NCBI GenBank assembly: GCA_964230255.1
Contig: CAXRGW010000007.1
Location: 1 to 19,111, forward strand
Length of the DNA stretch: 19,111 nt
Reading direction: 5' to 3'
Source of the DNA: Alteromonas_E sp964230255
GTDB lineage: Bacteria; Pseudomonadota; Gammaproteobacteria; Enterobacterales; Alteromonadaceae
The notes below the pieces were generated by a model. The model was given only the letters and a program-made list of their open reading frames with translations. It was not told where the DNA came from and ran no database searches. The position numbers and the translations under genes were made by a program. Below are positions 6,822 through 14,910 of this stretch, piece by piece (positions within the stretch are counted from its first letter, which is position 1; each line of letters begins with the position of its first letter).

Positions 6822-9389
6822 TTAGAAGGTGTATAGACCTCGCACATAATAGAAGCCACCATTTATCCCAATTGGAGACGTGGTTGGGAATTTTGAACCC
6901 GCAATTTCATTGTCGTAAAGAACATTGCGATCAGGTTCTTCGTCTAGAGCGTTTTTCGCGCCAACCACTAATTCGAAGTTATCTGAAACGTGGTAACCAA
7001 ACTCCAAATCCAGGGTAACCTCAGAACCCACTTTATCGATAGGTAAACCTGAATCCAGGTGGTCTTCGAAAATACTGCCAGCATAATTGACGCGGCCTAA
7101 CAAACGCCAATCGCCGTTTGTATGGTTTGCAGTCAGACTATAACGGACGGCTGGCAGGTTATCTTCGATCATGCGAATTCTGTCGTCAGAAATAAACTCA
7201 GATGCTTGATCAACCGTTGTTGATGTCCAGTTGTAAGCCAAAGCAAACTTGGTATCACCACCAAACATTTCCATTGCGTAGTTTGCAACTACATCAATAC
7301 CTTCAGTTGTTGTGTCAAAATCATTAGCGAAGTAACTAACTTCTGAAAAACTTGATGCATCGCGAATACCTCGTGCAAGCAGCGCATCGATATCTTCTTG
7401 TGTTAATGCAATTCCCGACACCGTACTGATGCGGTCAGTTACTTCAATGTTGTAATAGTCCGCTGTAAAGAACAGGCCGTTATCAAAACTTGCTACAACA
7501 CCTACACTGATGCTCTCAGACTCTTCTGGTTGCAAAGGTTCACCACCTACTTGAGCCGCAATAGGATCAGTTGGCGGTAATGTAGCACGGTCAATCAGAC
7601 GACCATCTGTTCCGAAGGCAGTAGTCACGTTTCGAACGTTGCTTTGACCAATTGTTGGTGCTTTAAAACCTGTTGAAAAGGCACCACGCAATGCAATATC
7701 TTCCATTATTTCATAACGGAATGAAACTTTACCTTTAGTGGTGTTACCAAAGTCAGAAAAGTCTTCATAGCGAAGAGCCGCAGTTAACAATAAGTTTTCT
7801 GTCGCATGCATCTCTGCGTCTACATAAAGTGCGATATTGTTACGAGAAGCTTTACCTTGGCTGCGTGCAGAAAGACCAGGAAAACCATTAGAACCAATGC
7901 CAAAGCCTTGGGATGCTAGAGGGCCAATTTCATATGATGCAGGATCCCCTGCGATGCTCTCATAAGACTCATTGCGGTACTGGAAACCACCCGCAAAATA
8001 CAATGGATCATCTAGGCCAATATCAACAGCTTTGGTTAGATCAAAATCAAATGTCTGTTCAGACTGAATATATTTACCAGGACTAAACTCAAACGGTGTA
8101 TCTGGGCCTAATGAAGGGTTGATAGTGTTTTTGATCGCAAAATCGATTTCATTGCGACCCAAGTTCAAGCTAATGTCGTAACCCCATTCATTGGCTAGTT
8201 CACCTTTAGTACCAAAGACCAATGAAGAATCCTTAACTGTGCCACCGAAACGAGGTGTAAATCCGCCTGGTAAGATTTCGTTAAATGCAAAACAATCAGG
8301 GTTGTTGGCAACTAAATCAATATAGCGTTGGTTTAACAATACATTATCGCCAACCACGATGTCGGTAGGACAATTACCAGTGCCATCTGGCGTTAGGTCA
8401 CCAACAAGCAGTAACTGTTCACCATCAGCGTTTGTACCACCGTCATTAACGCCACCACGGTTATGTGGGTTACGGAAATAAAAGCCACCTTCGACTTCAC
8501 GTTCCGCATAATTACCAAAAAGATAAGCTTCAGCGTCAGCGTTTAACTCTAACCCAAGGTTTGCAAACAACTTAACATCGTGCTTGATTTCTGGGCTACC
8601 CCAAATTTGGGCTGGATCGGCTACTGCCGTATTCCCAGCAGCAATTAACGCTGCTGCATCGTCGCGTTGCACGCTTCGCGATGTATCATCTGCTGTGCGA
8701 TATTCAGCACTGAAGTTTGCAAAGCCTGCATCTGAAAGCGGAACACCTACATTGGCCGCGATTTGAAACATATCTCCATCGCCTTCAAAGTAAGAGCCGG
8801 TGCGAAATTCGACGACACCGCCCTCAGTATCATCTTTGAGTACAAAGTTCACAACGCCAGCGATTGCGTCTGAACCGTATTGCGCCGCAGCTCCGTCTCG
8901 GAGTACTTCTACTTGTTTTAAGGCAACCGAAGGAATTACCGAAATATCAGGCCCTTGCGCACCATCTGACAAACCACCGCCTAAGAAAGTGATTACCGCA
9001 GAACGATGGCGGCGCTTGCCGTTAACTAGTACTAATGTGTGGTCAGAAGCCATGCCACGCAGGTTGGCTGGACGAACTAACGTCGATGCGTCGTTGATAG
9101 GTTGGTCGTTAACATTAAACGAAGGCACCAAGGTCTGTAGCATCGAAACCATATCGGTAGAGCCTTGGTTAGCAAACTCTTCAGTCCCAATGATGTCAAT
9201 CGGTACTGAAGAATCTGCAATAGAGCGAGGTGCCGCACGCGTACCTACTACTGCAATTTTCTCTACATCTTGCGCTTGTTCTTCTGCTTCTTGTGCCTGC
9301 ACTGGGGTAATCGCCGCCATACTAAGCGCGGCTGTAACGCCTAATGCACGGCGTAAATTTTGGGTCAATAATGACTCTGAAGTTTTCAT
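6822..9389 (-). CDS. TonB-dependent receptor without STN domain (TBDT-2)
   Basis: An 855-residue outer-membrane receptor. Signal peptide about 1-32 (cleavage after PVQA); short acidic linker; TonB-box-like VEKIAVVGTR at about 42-51; plug about 55-188 with RPANLRGMASDHTLVLVNGK, KRRHRSA and QVEVLRDGAAAQYGSDAIAG; barrel to a C-terminal ...RGLYTF with the canonical final Phe. I chose the ATG at 9389 (MKTSESLL) because TGGAAC lies about 8 bases upstream and a signal peptide follows; the open frame continues to 9530 but those residues look non-coding. The plug and much of the barrel are very close to TBDT-1, including the two-cysteine loop before FNEILPGGFTPRFGG, yet there is no STN domain, so it can transport but not signal to FecR. 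It lies upstream of the sigma gene. Ligand unknown. Confidence 0.93.
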   Translation of the reverse strand: MKTSESLLTQNLRRALGVTAALSMAAITPVQAQEAEEQAQDVEKIAVVGTRAAPRSIADSSVPIDIIGTEEFANQGSTDMVSMLQTLVPSFNVNDQPINDASTLVRPANLRGMASDHTLVLVNGKRRHRSAVITFLGGGLSDGAQGPDISVIPSVALKQVEVLRDGAAAQYGSDAIAGVVNFVLKDDTEGGVVEFRTGSYFEGDGDMFQIAANVGVPLSDAGFANFSAEYRTADDTSRSVQRDDAAALIAAGNTAVADPAQIWGSPEIKHDVKLFANLGLELNADAEAYLFGNYAEREVEGGFYFRNPHNRGGVNDGGTNADGEQLLLVGDLTPDGTGNCPTDIVVGDNVLLNQRYIDLVANNPDCFAFNEILPGGFTPRFGGTVKDSSLVFGTKGELANEWGYDISLNLGRNEIDFAIKNTINPSLGPDTPFEFSPGKYIQSEQTFDFDLTKAVDIGLDDPLYFAGGFQYRNESYESIAGDPASYEIGPLASQGFGIGSNGFPGLSARSQGKASRNNIALYVDAEMHATENLLLTAALRYEDFSDFGNTTKGKVSFRYEIMEDIALRGAFSTGFKAPTIGQSNVRNVTTAFGTDGRLIDRATLPPTDPIAAQVGGEPLQPEESESISVGVVASFDNGLFFTADYYNIEVTDRISTVSGIALTQEDIDALLARGIRDASSFSEVSYFANDFDTTTEGIDVVANYAMEMFGGDTKFALAYNWTSTTVDQASEFISDDRIRMIEDNLPAVRYSLTANHTNGDWRLLGRVNYAGSIFEDHLDSGLPIDKVGSEVTLDLEFGYHVSDNFELVVGAKNALDEEPDRNVLYDNEIAGSKFPTTSPIGINGGFYYVRGLYTF

Positions 9390-9479
9390 AATGAGTTCCA
9401 TGGATGTTTCGATTTCTTCTAACAAAACGACGAAATTTTGAATTGAGAAACCTGTATATTTTTTGTTCAATACAATCGA

Positions 9480-9530
9480 TGCCGAATTTCTTCGGCAATT
9501 TTTTATAGCGCCTAAAGCCATTGAAAACAA
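9480..9530 (-). promoter_or_regulatory. Candidate TBDT-2 promoter with a hairpin at the transcript start
   Basis: On the minus strand TTGTTT (9530-9525), a 17-base spacer and TATAAA (9507-9502) fit a sigma-70 promoter. A perfect 7-bp inverted repeat, TGCCGAA/TTCGGCA with a 4-base loop (9480-9497), covers the predicted start site, about 90 bases upstream of the chosen ATG. It could be an operator or a 5'-end stem of the mRNA. On the plus strand the same repeat is followed by six Ts and would look like a terminator, but no plus-strand gene precedes it. Confidence 0.4.
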
Positions 9531-9936
9531 ACAAAAATCAGCAAAATAATTATTTATTTTTAAAGCGTGGAGGATTTTGTTTTTTAACTTGTCTATATAG
9601 AGATTGAGGGGTGTTGAGCTCGCTGAAAAGCCCCCGTTTCCACTATAGTAGCCGCAATGTTAAAGTCTCGAAACTATCTCGAAACGATACTGGTGCCGAG
9701 CCGTCATCAAAGTGAGCTTTTCAACTAAAGTAAATTGCTAATGTCACCTATACTGAAGCTCAATGCGTTAAATAGCTCTATTGATGCGGTTAAATTTCGT
9801 ACAGACCTTTAACTATCAGAAAATAGTATCTACTATTGAATTGGCTGGGGTTTATACCGAATAAAACTCAATACAAGGATCGGGCTGAAGTATTTGCCTT
9901 TAAATGTGTAAAACTGAATGCTAAAGGAAGAACGTT
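9531..9936. other. Intergenic region between divergent genes; 9-bp direct repeat
   Basis: No gene is supported on either strand. The region must hold the promoter of the plus-strand gene at 9937 and distal control of TBDT-2. A direct repeat, TCTCGAAAC, occurs at 9667-9675 and 9678-9686; its 11-bp period is one helical turn, as expected of tandem binding sites. No other clear motif was found. Confidence 0.4.
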
Positions 9937-10329
9937 ATGGCGTTACCACATGGCAGATGTGATATAAACACCGATGGAAATCTCATTGTCGTTAAAGCCT
10001 GTGGAAGCTTTAATGTTGAAGGCGTGAAGTTATTTATAAGCGCCATTACTCAAACCATACTTTCTTTGAAAGGCCAGCCTTTCTGCTTGTTAATGGACGA
10101 TACGCTTGTCGAAGGGGGAACGTCTGAGGCTTACGCTGCATTAAATGAGTACAATGAGTGGCTCAACAATCAACCTCTGTTGGCAAAAGCTTTTATCATC
10201 AACAGCAAGGTCAAAAAAGGCATAATACTGAGTAACTCACCTGCAATACACACCCAAAACATCGCTTTTTTTCCAGCCAAATCGGCTGCCTTAGAATGGC
10301 TAGCGACAACGCATGGCTGCGGTGTTTAG
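9937..10329 (+). CDS. SpoIIAA/STAS-like small protein
   Basis: A 130-residue soluble protein with no signal peptide or membrane helix. The pattern resembles the SpoIIAA-like/STAS fold: a first strand (GNLIVVKACGSFNVEGVK), an amphipathic helix (LFISAITQTILSLKG), a second strand ending in an acidic turn (PFCLLMDDTLVEGG), a helix carrying AYAALNEYNEWLN, a strand (AKAFIINS), and a final helix of the 'eALeWL' type (AALEWLATTHG). Small proteins of this type are usually cytoplasmic and poorly characterised. AAAGGAAG lies about 7 bases before the ATG and supports the start. It stands alone: divergent from TBDT-2 and convergent with the decayed glpD. The family call is from fold-like pattern only; no catalytic motif is seen. 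Confidence 0.6.
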   Translation: MALPHGRCDINTDGNLIVVKACGSFNVEGVKLFISAITQTILSLKGQPFCLLMDDTLVEGGTSEAYAALNEYNEWLNNQPLLAKAFIINSKVKKGIILSNSPAIHTQNIAFFPAKSAALEWLATTHGCGV

Positions 10330-10341
10330 TCAAAGGTATTG

Positions 10342-11382
10342 TTAAGCGCATATATCAGTTATTTTGGTTAATACGATTTCAATTTTTGAACGGCGCCGCA
10401 AAAAGCCTTCCAAACGCGTAATCATTTCACGTCGTGCCGCGAAATGATGTTCCGTCGGATATATTCCGCGTTTTGATCAATTGCTCAGCCTGACTCGGAT
10501 CGCGTTGAACCTCATCTAATATTTGAATCGCAATCGTGTAATAGCACCGCCATAGTCGGGTTGTCAGTGGTTCAGAACAGTAAGCTGGTGTCATCGCATC
10601 CAAATCAATTAAACGCGCGCGCTAAAAACGCCTGTTTAAACGCGTCACCAGACTCTCCGTACAAAACGTCATTTGGCTTTGACATCGCTATACACAGTGA
10701 CTGCATGGTTTCGGCCACTTCCTCACCCACATTAATACCATCGGTTAGCTTACCGCCAAAAATACTGACAAATCGCGTAGTGTTGTCTACATCTATTGCA
10801 TGCTTGAGCGATAACTGAGCCCAATCCGCTTCGCCTCCCTGCCCTTTAAAAGCTAACGGTCTCACGCAACAACGACGTGCGATTACCCATCGGAATTAAA
10901 AAAAACAGACGACCATCAGAAGCAAAGAATGCTAATACCTTGTCTACCTTTGTAAGCTTTTGAACCAACACATGCACGCCCTTGGAAAATAAGTGAGAAT
11001 GCGGTGTGTACATTGGTAATGTGATTAAACGCGTCAGAGTATTCGAGTCCACCTGACGCATTCGCAACGTTTATTGCTGGCTCCATTTGTCTGATTGATT
11101 TCGGGTTGAGAAGATTTGGACTCAGGATGAAATAACGTCCCATCAACCAGTAAATATTTGTGGCTCTCTAAGTATTTAATCCCACCCCTAGGACAAATTA
11201 CTCGAATTGGAACTGGTAAAACCGCCAAAATCACCTCTGTCGATGAGTGCGACTTTGGCGCCTTGTTTGGCCAGTGCGGCGGCTGAAACCGCTCCGTTGA
11301 TGCCACCACCGACAATGAGAACGTCAAAGGACTCAGATCCCATTTTTGCAAGGTTTGATTCTCGCAATTGCTTCATATTCAT
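10342..11382 (-). pseudogene. glpD: Decayed glpD, aerobic glycerol-3-phosphate dehydrogenase
   Basis: Fragments in several minus-strand frames follow the order of GlpD (FAD-dependent, sn-glycerol-3-phosphate to DHAP at the inner membrane). N-terminus 11382 to about 11190: FDVLIVGGGINGAVSAAALA, the FAD-binding Rossmann motif, then GGFTSSNSSN. Next RGGIKYLESHKYLLV (about 11180-11145). Then EPAINVANASGGLEYSDAF (about 11090-11030), VLAFFASDGRLFFLIPMG (about 10945-10890), WAQLSLKHAIDVDN and FVSIFGGKLTDGINVGEEV (10830-10700), EPLTTRLWRCY (about 10575-10545) and REMITRLEGFLRRRSKIEIV (about 10430-10370). It ends at TAA 10344-10342. About 1.04 kb remains of the roughly 1.55 kb expected, with at least five frame changes and internal deletions, so it cannot make a functional enzyme. 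It is divergent from the intact glpK. Confidence 0.88.
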
Positions 11383-11546
11383 GGTTTGTTCCCAACTACG
11401 CCGCTCTAACGGCGCAAAACGTTACGTACACAAACGCTTGAAACGCGCTTCACAACAGACTGAATTACACATTTATGATTTATGCGATAAATATGATATT
11501 TGAGAGGCAACTTAAGCTATTCAAGTGAAATATTTTATGATTTTAT

Positions 11547-11602
11547 TAGGGCGCGTTGATCTTTGCGGTACAATTTTGCAGCGCAAAGATCAACGCGCCC
11601 TA
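11547..11602. repeat. 56-bp MITE-like hairpin element with perfect 21-bp arms
   Basis: Positions 11547-11567 and 11582-11602 are perfect inverted copies of one another, starting TAGGGCGCGTTGATC on the left arm, around a 14-base spacer. The outermost bases are TA on each side, so the unit can be read as an inverted repeat beginning GGGCGCG flanked by a TA target duplication, as made by IS630/Tc1-type transposition. It ends 29 bases before the glpK start. No T-run follows, so it is not a usual terminator. If transcribed it would form a very stable hairpin in the glpK leader. MITE origin is an inference; regulation is the alternative. Confidence 0.6.
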
Positions 11603-11631
11603 GTACATACTTCATTAACAGGTGAATGACG

Positions 11632-13137
11632 ATGACAAAAAATGCTCTCTTAGCGATCGATCAAGGGACAACCTCAAGTCGTGCAATCGTGTTCTCCGAA
11701 GACGCTCAAATTGTTGCGAATTCGCAGCTTGAGTTCGGTCAAATTTACCCAGATGATGGCTGGGTTGAACATGATCCTGAGGAAATTTGGTCAACAACCG
11801 TGAAAGTCTGTAGTGAAGCGATAGCTAGCGCTCAAGCAGCAGGTTATGCGGTGCAATCTATCGGCATTACTAATCAACGTGAAACAACCGTGGTATGGGA
11901 TCGCCAAACCGGTAAGCCTGTTTATAACGCTATAGTATGGCAAGACCGGCGCACAGCAAATACCTGTGCCAAGCTAGAGAGTCGCAACGTAGATTTATCA
12001 TCGCGCTCAGGTTTGCGCTTAGACCCCTACTTTTCAGCAACTAAGATCGCATGGATTTTAAATAATGTTGAAGGGGCAAGAGAGAGAGCTAATGCTGGCG
12101 ACTTAGCATTCGGTACTATTGATACATTTTTAATTTGGCGTCTAACTGCTGGTGCAGTGCATGCTACTGACACGACAAATGCCAGCCGTACAAGTTTGAT
12201 GAACTTGCATACACTTGCGTGGGACGATGAACTATTAGACCTGTTCAATGTTCCTTACTCTGTTTTACCGGAGATCAAACAAAGCGCCGATGACTACGGT
12301 TTAACGGCGGAAGGAATACTCGATCAACGTTATTTAATAGGTGGCGTTGCTGGCGACCAACAAGCAGCCCTTATCGGTCAATGCTGTTTTACCCCGGGAA
12401 CCCTAAAAAGTACCTATGGCACGGGCTGCTTTGCGTTAGTCAATACGGGTGAAAAGCCTTTACCGTCGAGTAATCAATTGCTAACTACCGTTGGCTATTC
12501 TATCAATGGCAAAACTTCATATGCTTTAGAAGGTTCGATTTTCATCGCCGGCGCTGCGGTGCAATGGCTGCGCGATGGTATCAAAGTAATCGAGAATGCC
12601 AAGCAAACTAAGACACTTGCCGAAACTGTTGAAGATAGCCACGGCGTGGTTTTAGTGCCTGCATTCGCAGGTTTAGGTGCGCCACATTGGGATCCACATG
12701 CGCGTGGCAGTGTGTTTGGCTTAACGAGAGGAACAACAGAGGCTCATCTGGCAAGGGCTGCGCTAGAATCAGTGTGCTATCAAACCCATGACTTGCTGAC
12801 CGCAATGCAACATGATGGCATTGCAGTCGGTGCTATCCGAGTTGACGGTGGTATGGTTGCCAACAATTGGGTTTGTCAGTACTTGTCAGACATTCTCGAC
12901 ATTGACGTGGTTCGCCCACAAGTCATGGAAACTACTGCCCTTGGAGCCGCATATTTAGCAGGCTTGCAATGCGGTTTATACCAAGACTTAGCGCAACTTG
13001 CAGCGCAAAACCCCATTGATAGGACGTTCAAAGCTTCGATGGTTAGTAAACAGCGCAGTAGGTCAATTGCGCGCTGGCAAGCAGCAGTTGACGCAACCCG
13101 ACTTTTTGCCCAAACCGCTTGGCATGAAGAAACTTAA
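11632..13137 (+). CDS. glpK: Glycerol kinase
   Basis: A 501-residue FGGY-family kinase that phosphorylates glycerol to sn-glycerol-3-phosphate with ATP in the cytoplasm. It has ALLAIDQGTTSSRAIVF (phosphate loop), GITNQRETTVVWDR (glycerol-binding Arg-Glu), AIVWQDRRT, LRLDPYFSATKIAWIL, VAGDQQAALIGQ (catalytic Asp), STYGTGCF, PAFAGLGAPHWDP and VDGGMVANNWVCQYLSDIL. Full length and apparently intact. I prefer the ATG at 11632, since AGGTG lies 7 bases upstream; the ATG at 11626 would be almost on top of it. The segment matching the E. coli fructose-1,6-bisphosphate loop (GGKGGTR) reads EGILDQR, and the C-terminal region that binds IIA-Glc is also different. No glpF is adjacent, and the divergent glpD is broken. 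It ends in tandem TAA codons. Confidence 0.96.
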   Translation: MTKNALLAIDQGTTSSRAIVFSEDAQIVANSQLEFGQIYPDDGWVEHDPEEIWSTTVKVCSEAIASAQAAGYAVQSIGITNQRETTVVWDRQTGKPVYNAIVWQDRRTANTCAKLESRNVDLSSRSGLRLDPYFSATKIAWILNNVEGARERANAGDLAFGTIDTFLIWRLTAGAVHATDTTNASRTSLMNLHTLAWDDELLDLFNVPYSVLPEIKQSADDYGLTAEGILDQRYLIGGVAGDQQAALIGQCCFTPGTLKSTYGTGCFALVNTGEKPLPSSNQLLTTVGYSINGKTSYALEGSIFIAGAAVQWLRDGIKVIENAKQTKTLAETVEDSHGVVLVPAFAGLGAPHWDPHARGSVFGLTRGTTEAHLARAALESVCYQTHDLLTAMQHDGIAVGAIRVDGGMVANNWVCQYLSDILDIDVVRPQVMETTALGAAYLAGLQCGLYQDLAQLAAQNPIDRTFKASMVSKQRSRSIARWQAAVDATRLFAQTAWHEET

Positions 13138-13200
13138 TAAGTTCTCAATATTCTGTGCTAACGTACGATAAAAGGAGATAGGTAAGCAGTTGCAAGCGTT

Positions 13201-14823
13201 ATGAATTTAAAATTAGCCAGACAATCTAAAGTGCTGATCATTGATGATCAAGTCTTAGCTAAGGGGTATATGAAGTATTCGTTAGAAGAGCTTGGTTTTC
13301 ATAACATTGAATACATAGACAAAGTCAATCAGGCGTTACAGGCCATTCGGTGTGAGCAGTTTGACTTAATCATTTGTTCTTATGACTTAACAAATGAACA
13401 GGATGGTTATTACCTTTACGACCAACTCAAACAAGATGGTGATATCGCCCCGAGCACTGCATTCGTGTTTATCAGCGCCGACACTACGCCTGATATCGTC
13501 CACAGTATTGTTGAATTACAACCCGATGATTTCTTAGCCAAACCCTTCACAGTAAGGGAACTAGACAAGCGGTTATCGCGTGTTTTACAGCGCAAGCAAG
13601 CACTCAAGTCGATTTATCAACTGATGGAGAAAAACCTGCCAGAGAAGGCGCTATCGTTACTCGAGCAGTTTCTTAGTGAACCCAACAATTCTGAGTTTTT
13701 TCCATTGGCGTTAAAGACTAAAGGCGAGCTACTTGAGGAATGTGGCTACTACAAGCAAGCATTAGAATTTTATCAAGCTATATTGAATGTTCAGGCATTC
13801 GCTTGGGCGCAACTAGGTGCTGTGCGCTGTCTAATTCAGACAAACCAAGACGAAGAAGCCGAGAAGCGTATTCTAGAACTAGCGTTTAAGCCCGATTGCA
13901 AGTTAGCGGCCTATGATTTGCTCACCGCTTTACAAATCAAGCAGCAAGAATTTGACGACGCCTTAGAAAGTGTCGAAGTTGCTACTGAAATTTCTCCGCG
14001 AAACATTCGCCGCCACAAAACCGCGCTGGATTTGTCTCGCATTACTCACGATTATCAAGCGCAATTTGAAGCGGCAAAGCGTATCGTTAAATTTGCAAAG
14101 AACTCTATTCACGATAAACCTGAAAACTACCTAGCAGTCGCGCGCGCGGGAGTCGACTTTGCAATGACAGCAGATGAATCTCAAACCTTCAAGTTAGTTA
14201 AGCAAACGACTGAATATCTCAAGCAGCTTAAATCTTCATTTCCAAAGGTAGACGTTGATGATCAAATAAAGGTTATTGACGCGCGCTTGCTGTACTTACA
14301 AGACGAAACAGACAATGCCAAAGCGCTATTAAGTCAACTAAGCAACGAAAGTTGGGAAGTAGAAGAGATGGAAGGCTTACTCGACAAAGCCAAGGCCTTC
14401 CACGAAGTGGGCTTAGTTGAACACGCCTTGAATATTATTGACGTCATTGAGCGACGTTGTTTACAAAATCCAGAGCAAGGTAAGCTGTTTTTACATTATA
14501 TAGAACAGGAAAAACTCGAGAAAAAAACGATTACCTCCAGTCCTAAGGAACTCAACAACACAGCTGTTTCTCATTATGAACGAGGTGATTTAGAAGAAGC
14601 ATTAAAAATCTTCCGCCAAGCGTTTACCATTATGCCGAAAAATCCATCTATCGCGCTTAATTTGCTGCAAGCAACCGCTGTAGAAATAAAGGTGCAAGGG
14701 TTGAACAATCATGCACCGCAATTGATTAGGAATTGCATAAGAACGATTGAGAACGGCAAGCTTAGTGCTGAACAAGAGCGGCGATACCACAATGTGAAAA
14801 GTTACTTAAAGGACGTTGTATAG
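13201..14823 (+). CDS. Response-regulator receiver domain fused to TPR repeats; phosphosite lost
   Basis: A 540-residue cytoplasmic protein. Residues about 9-130 form a CheY-like receiver domain: acidic pair DD at 15-16 (VLIIDDQ), the switch Ser/Thr block FVFISADT, and the conserved Lys in DDFLAKPF. The phosphoacceptor position, 44 residues after Asp16, is Ser60 (DLIICSYDL...DG) instead of Asp, so classical phosphorylation is not expected. Residues about 140-540 are helical TPR-like repeats, for example LLEECGYYKQALEFYQAIL and, near the end, HYERGDLEEALKIFRQAF. There is no DNA-binding or enzymatic output domain, so it probably acts as a protein scaffold or adaptor. AAAGGAG ends 23 bases before the ATG, unusually far; no better in-frame start was found. 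It lies 63 bases past glpK and may be co-transcribed. A terminator follows. Confidence 0.85.
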   Translation: MNLKLARQSKVLIIDDQVLAKGYMKYSLEELGFHNIEYIDKVNQALQAIRCEQFDLIICSYDLTNEQDGYYLYDQLKQDGDIAPSTAFVFISADTTPDIVHSIVELQPDDFLAKPFTVRELDKRLSRVLQRKQALKSIYQLMEKNLPEKALSLLEQFLSEPNNSEFFPLALKTKGELLEECGYYKQALEFYQAILNVQAFAWAQLGAVRCLIQTNQDEEAEKRILELAFKPDCKLAAYDLLTALQIKQQEFDDALESVEVATEISPRNIRRHKTALDLSRITHDYQAQFEAAKRIVKFAKNSIHDKPENYLAVARAGVDFAMTADESQTFKLVKQTTEYLKQLKSSFPKVDVDDQIKVIDARLLYLQDETDNAKALLSQLSNESWEVEEMEGLLDKAKAFHEVGLVEHALNIIDVIERRCLQNPEQGKLFLHYIEQEKLEKKTITSSPKELNNTAVSHYERGDLEEALKIFRQAFTIMPKNPSIALNLLQATAVEIKVQGLNNHAPQLIRNCIRTIENGKLSAEQERRYHNVKSYLKDVV

Positions 14824-14860
14824 TTACTAATCGGGATAAATTCCGACAGAACAGCAGAAT

Positions 14861-14898
14861 AAAAAAACCGGCTAACCCAGTGTTTGCCGGTTTTTTTT
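14861..14898. terminator. Bidirectional terminator between convergent genes
   Basis: AAAAAAACCGGC (14861-14872) and GCCGGTTTTTTTT (14886-14898) form a GC core stem with an A-run on the left and a T-run on the right, around a 13-base loop. It works for both strands: it ends the receiver/TPR gene on plus and TBDT-3 on minus. Confidence 0.85.
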
Positions 14899-14910
14899 CA
14901 AGCGAAAATC

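Noticed and set aside
8800..9441. Plus-strand 213-codon open frame
   Set aside because: It is antisense to the plug-coding part of TBDT-2; the Ser/Thr/Ala-rich translation is typical of the complement of a conserved coding region, and a similar shadow occurs opposite the TBDT-3 plug (16787-16990).
9480..9504. Plus-strand terminator (hairpin plus six Ts)
   Set aside because: No plus-strand gene ends upstream of it; on the minus strand it coincides with the predicted TBDT-2 start site, so a regulatory reading is preferred.
9390..9530. N-terminal extension of TBDT-2 to an ATG at 9530
   Set aside because: The extra 47 residues precede a proper signal peptide, have no ribosome-binding site, and cover promoter-like and hairpin sequence.
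11207..11503. Plus-strand 98-codon open frame
   Set aside because: It is the complement of the GlpD FAD-binding region and then runs into the glpD/glpK intergenic region; no family likeness.
11547..11602. Terminator or riboswitch before glpK
   Set aside because: No T-run follows either arm and the two arms are one simple perfect hairpin without the multi-helix structure of a riboswitch.
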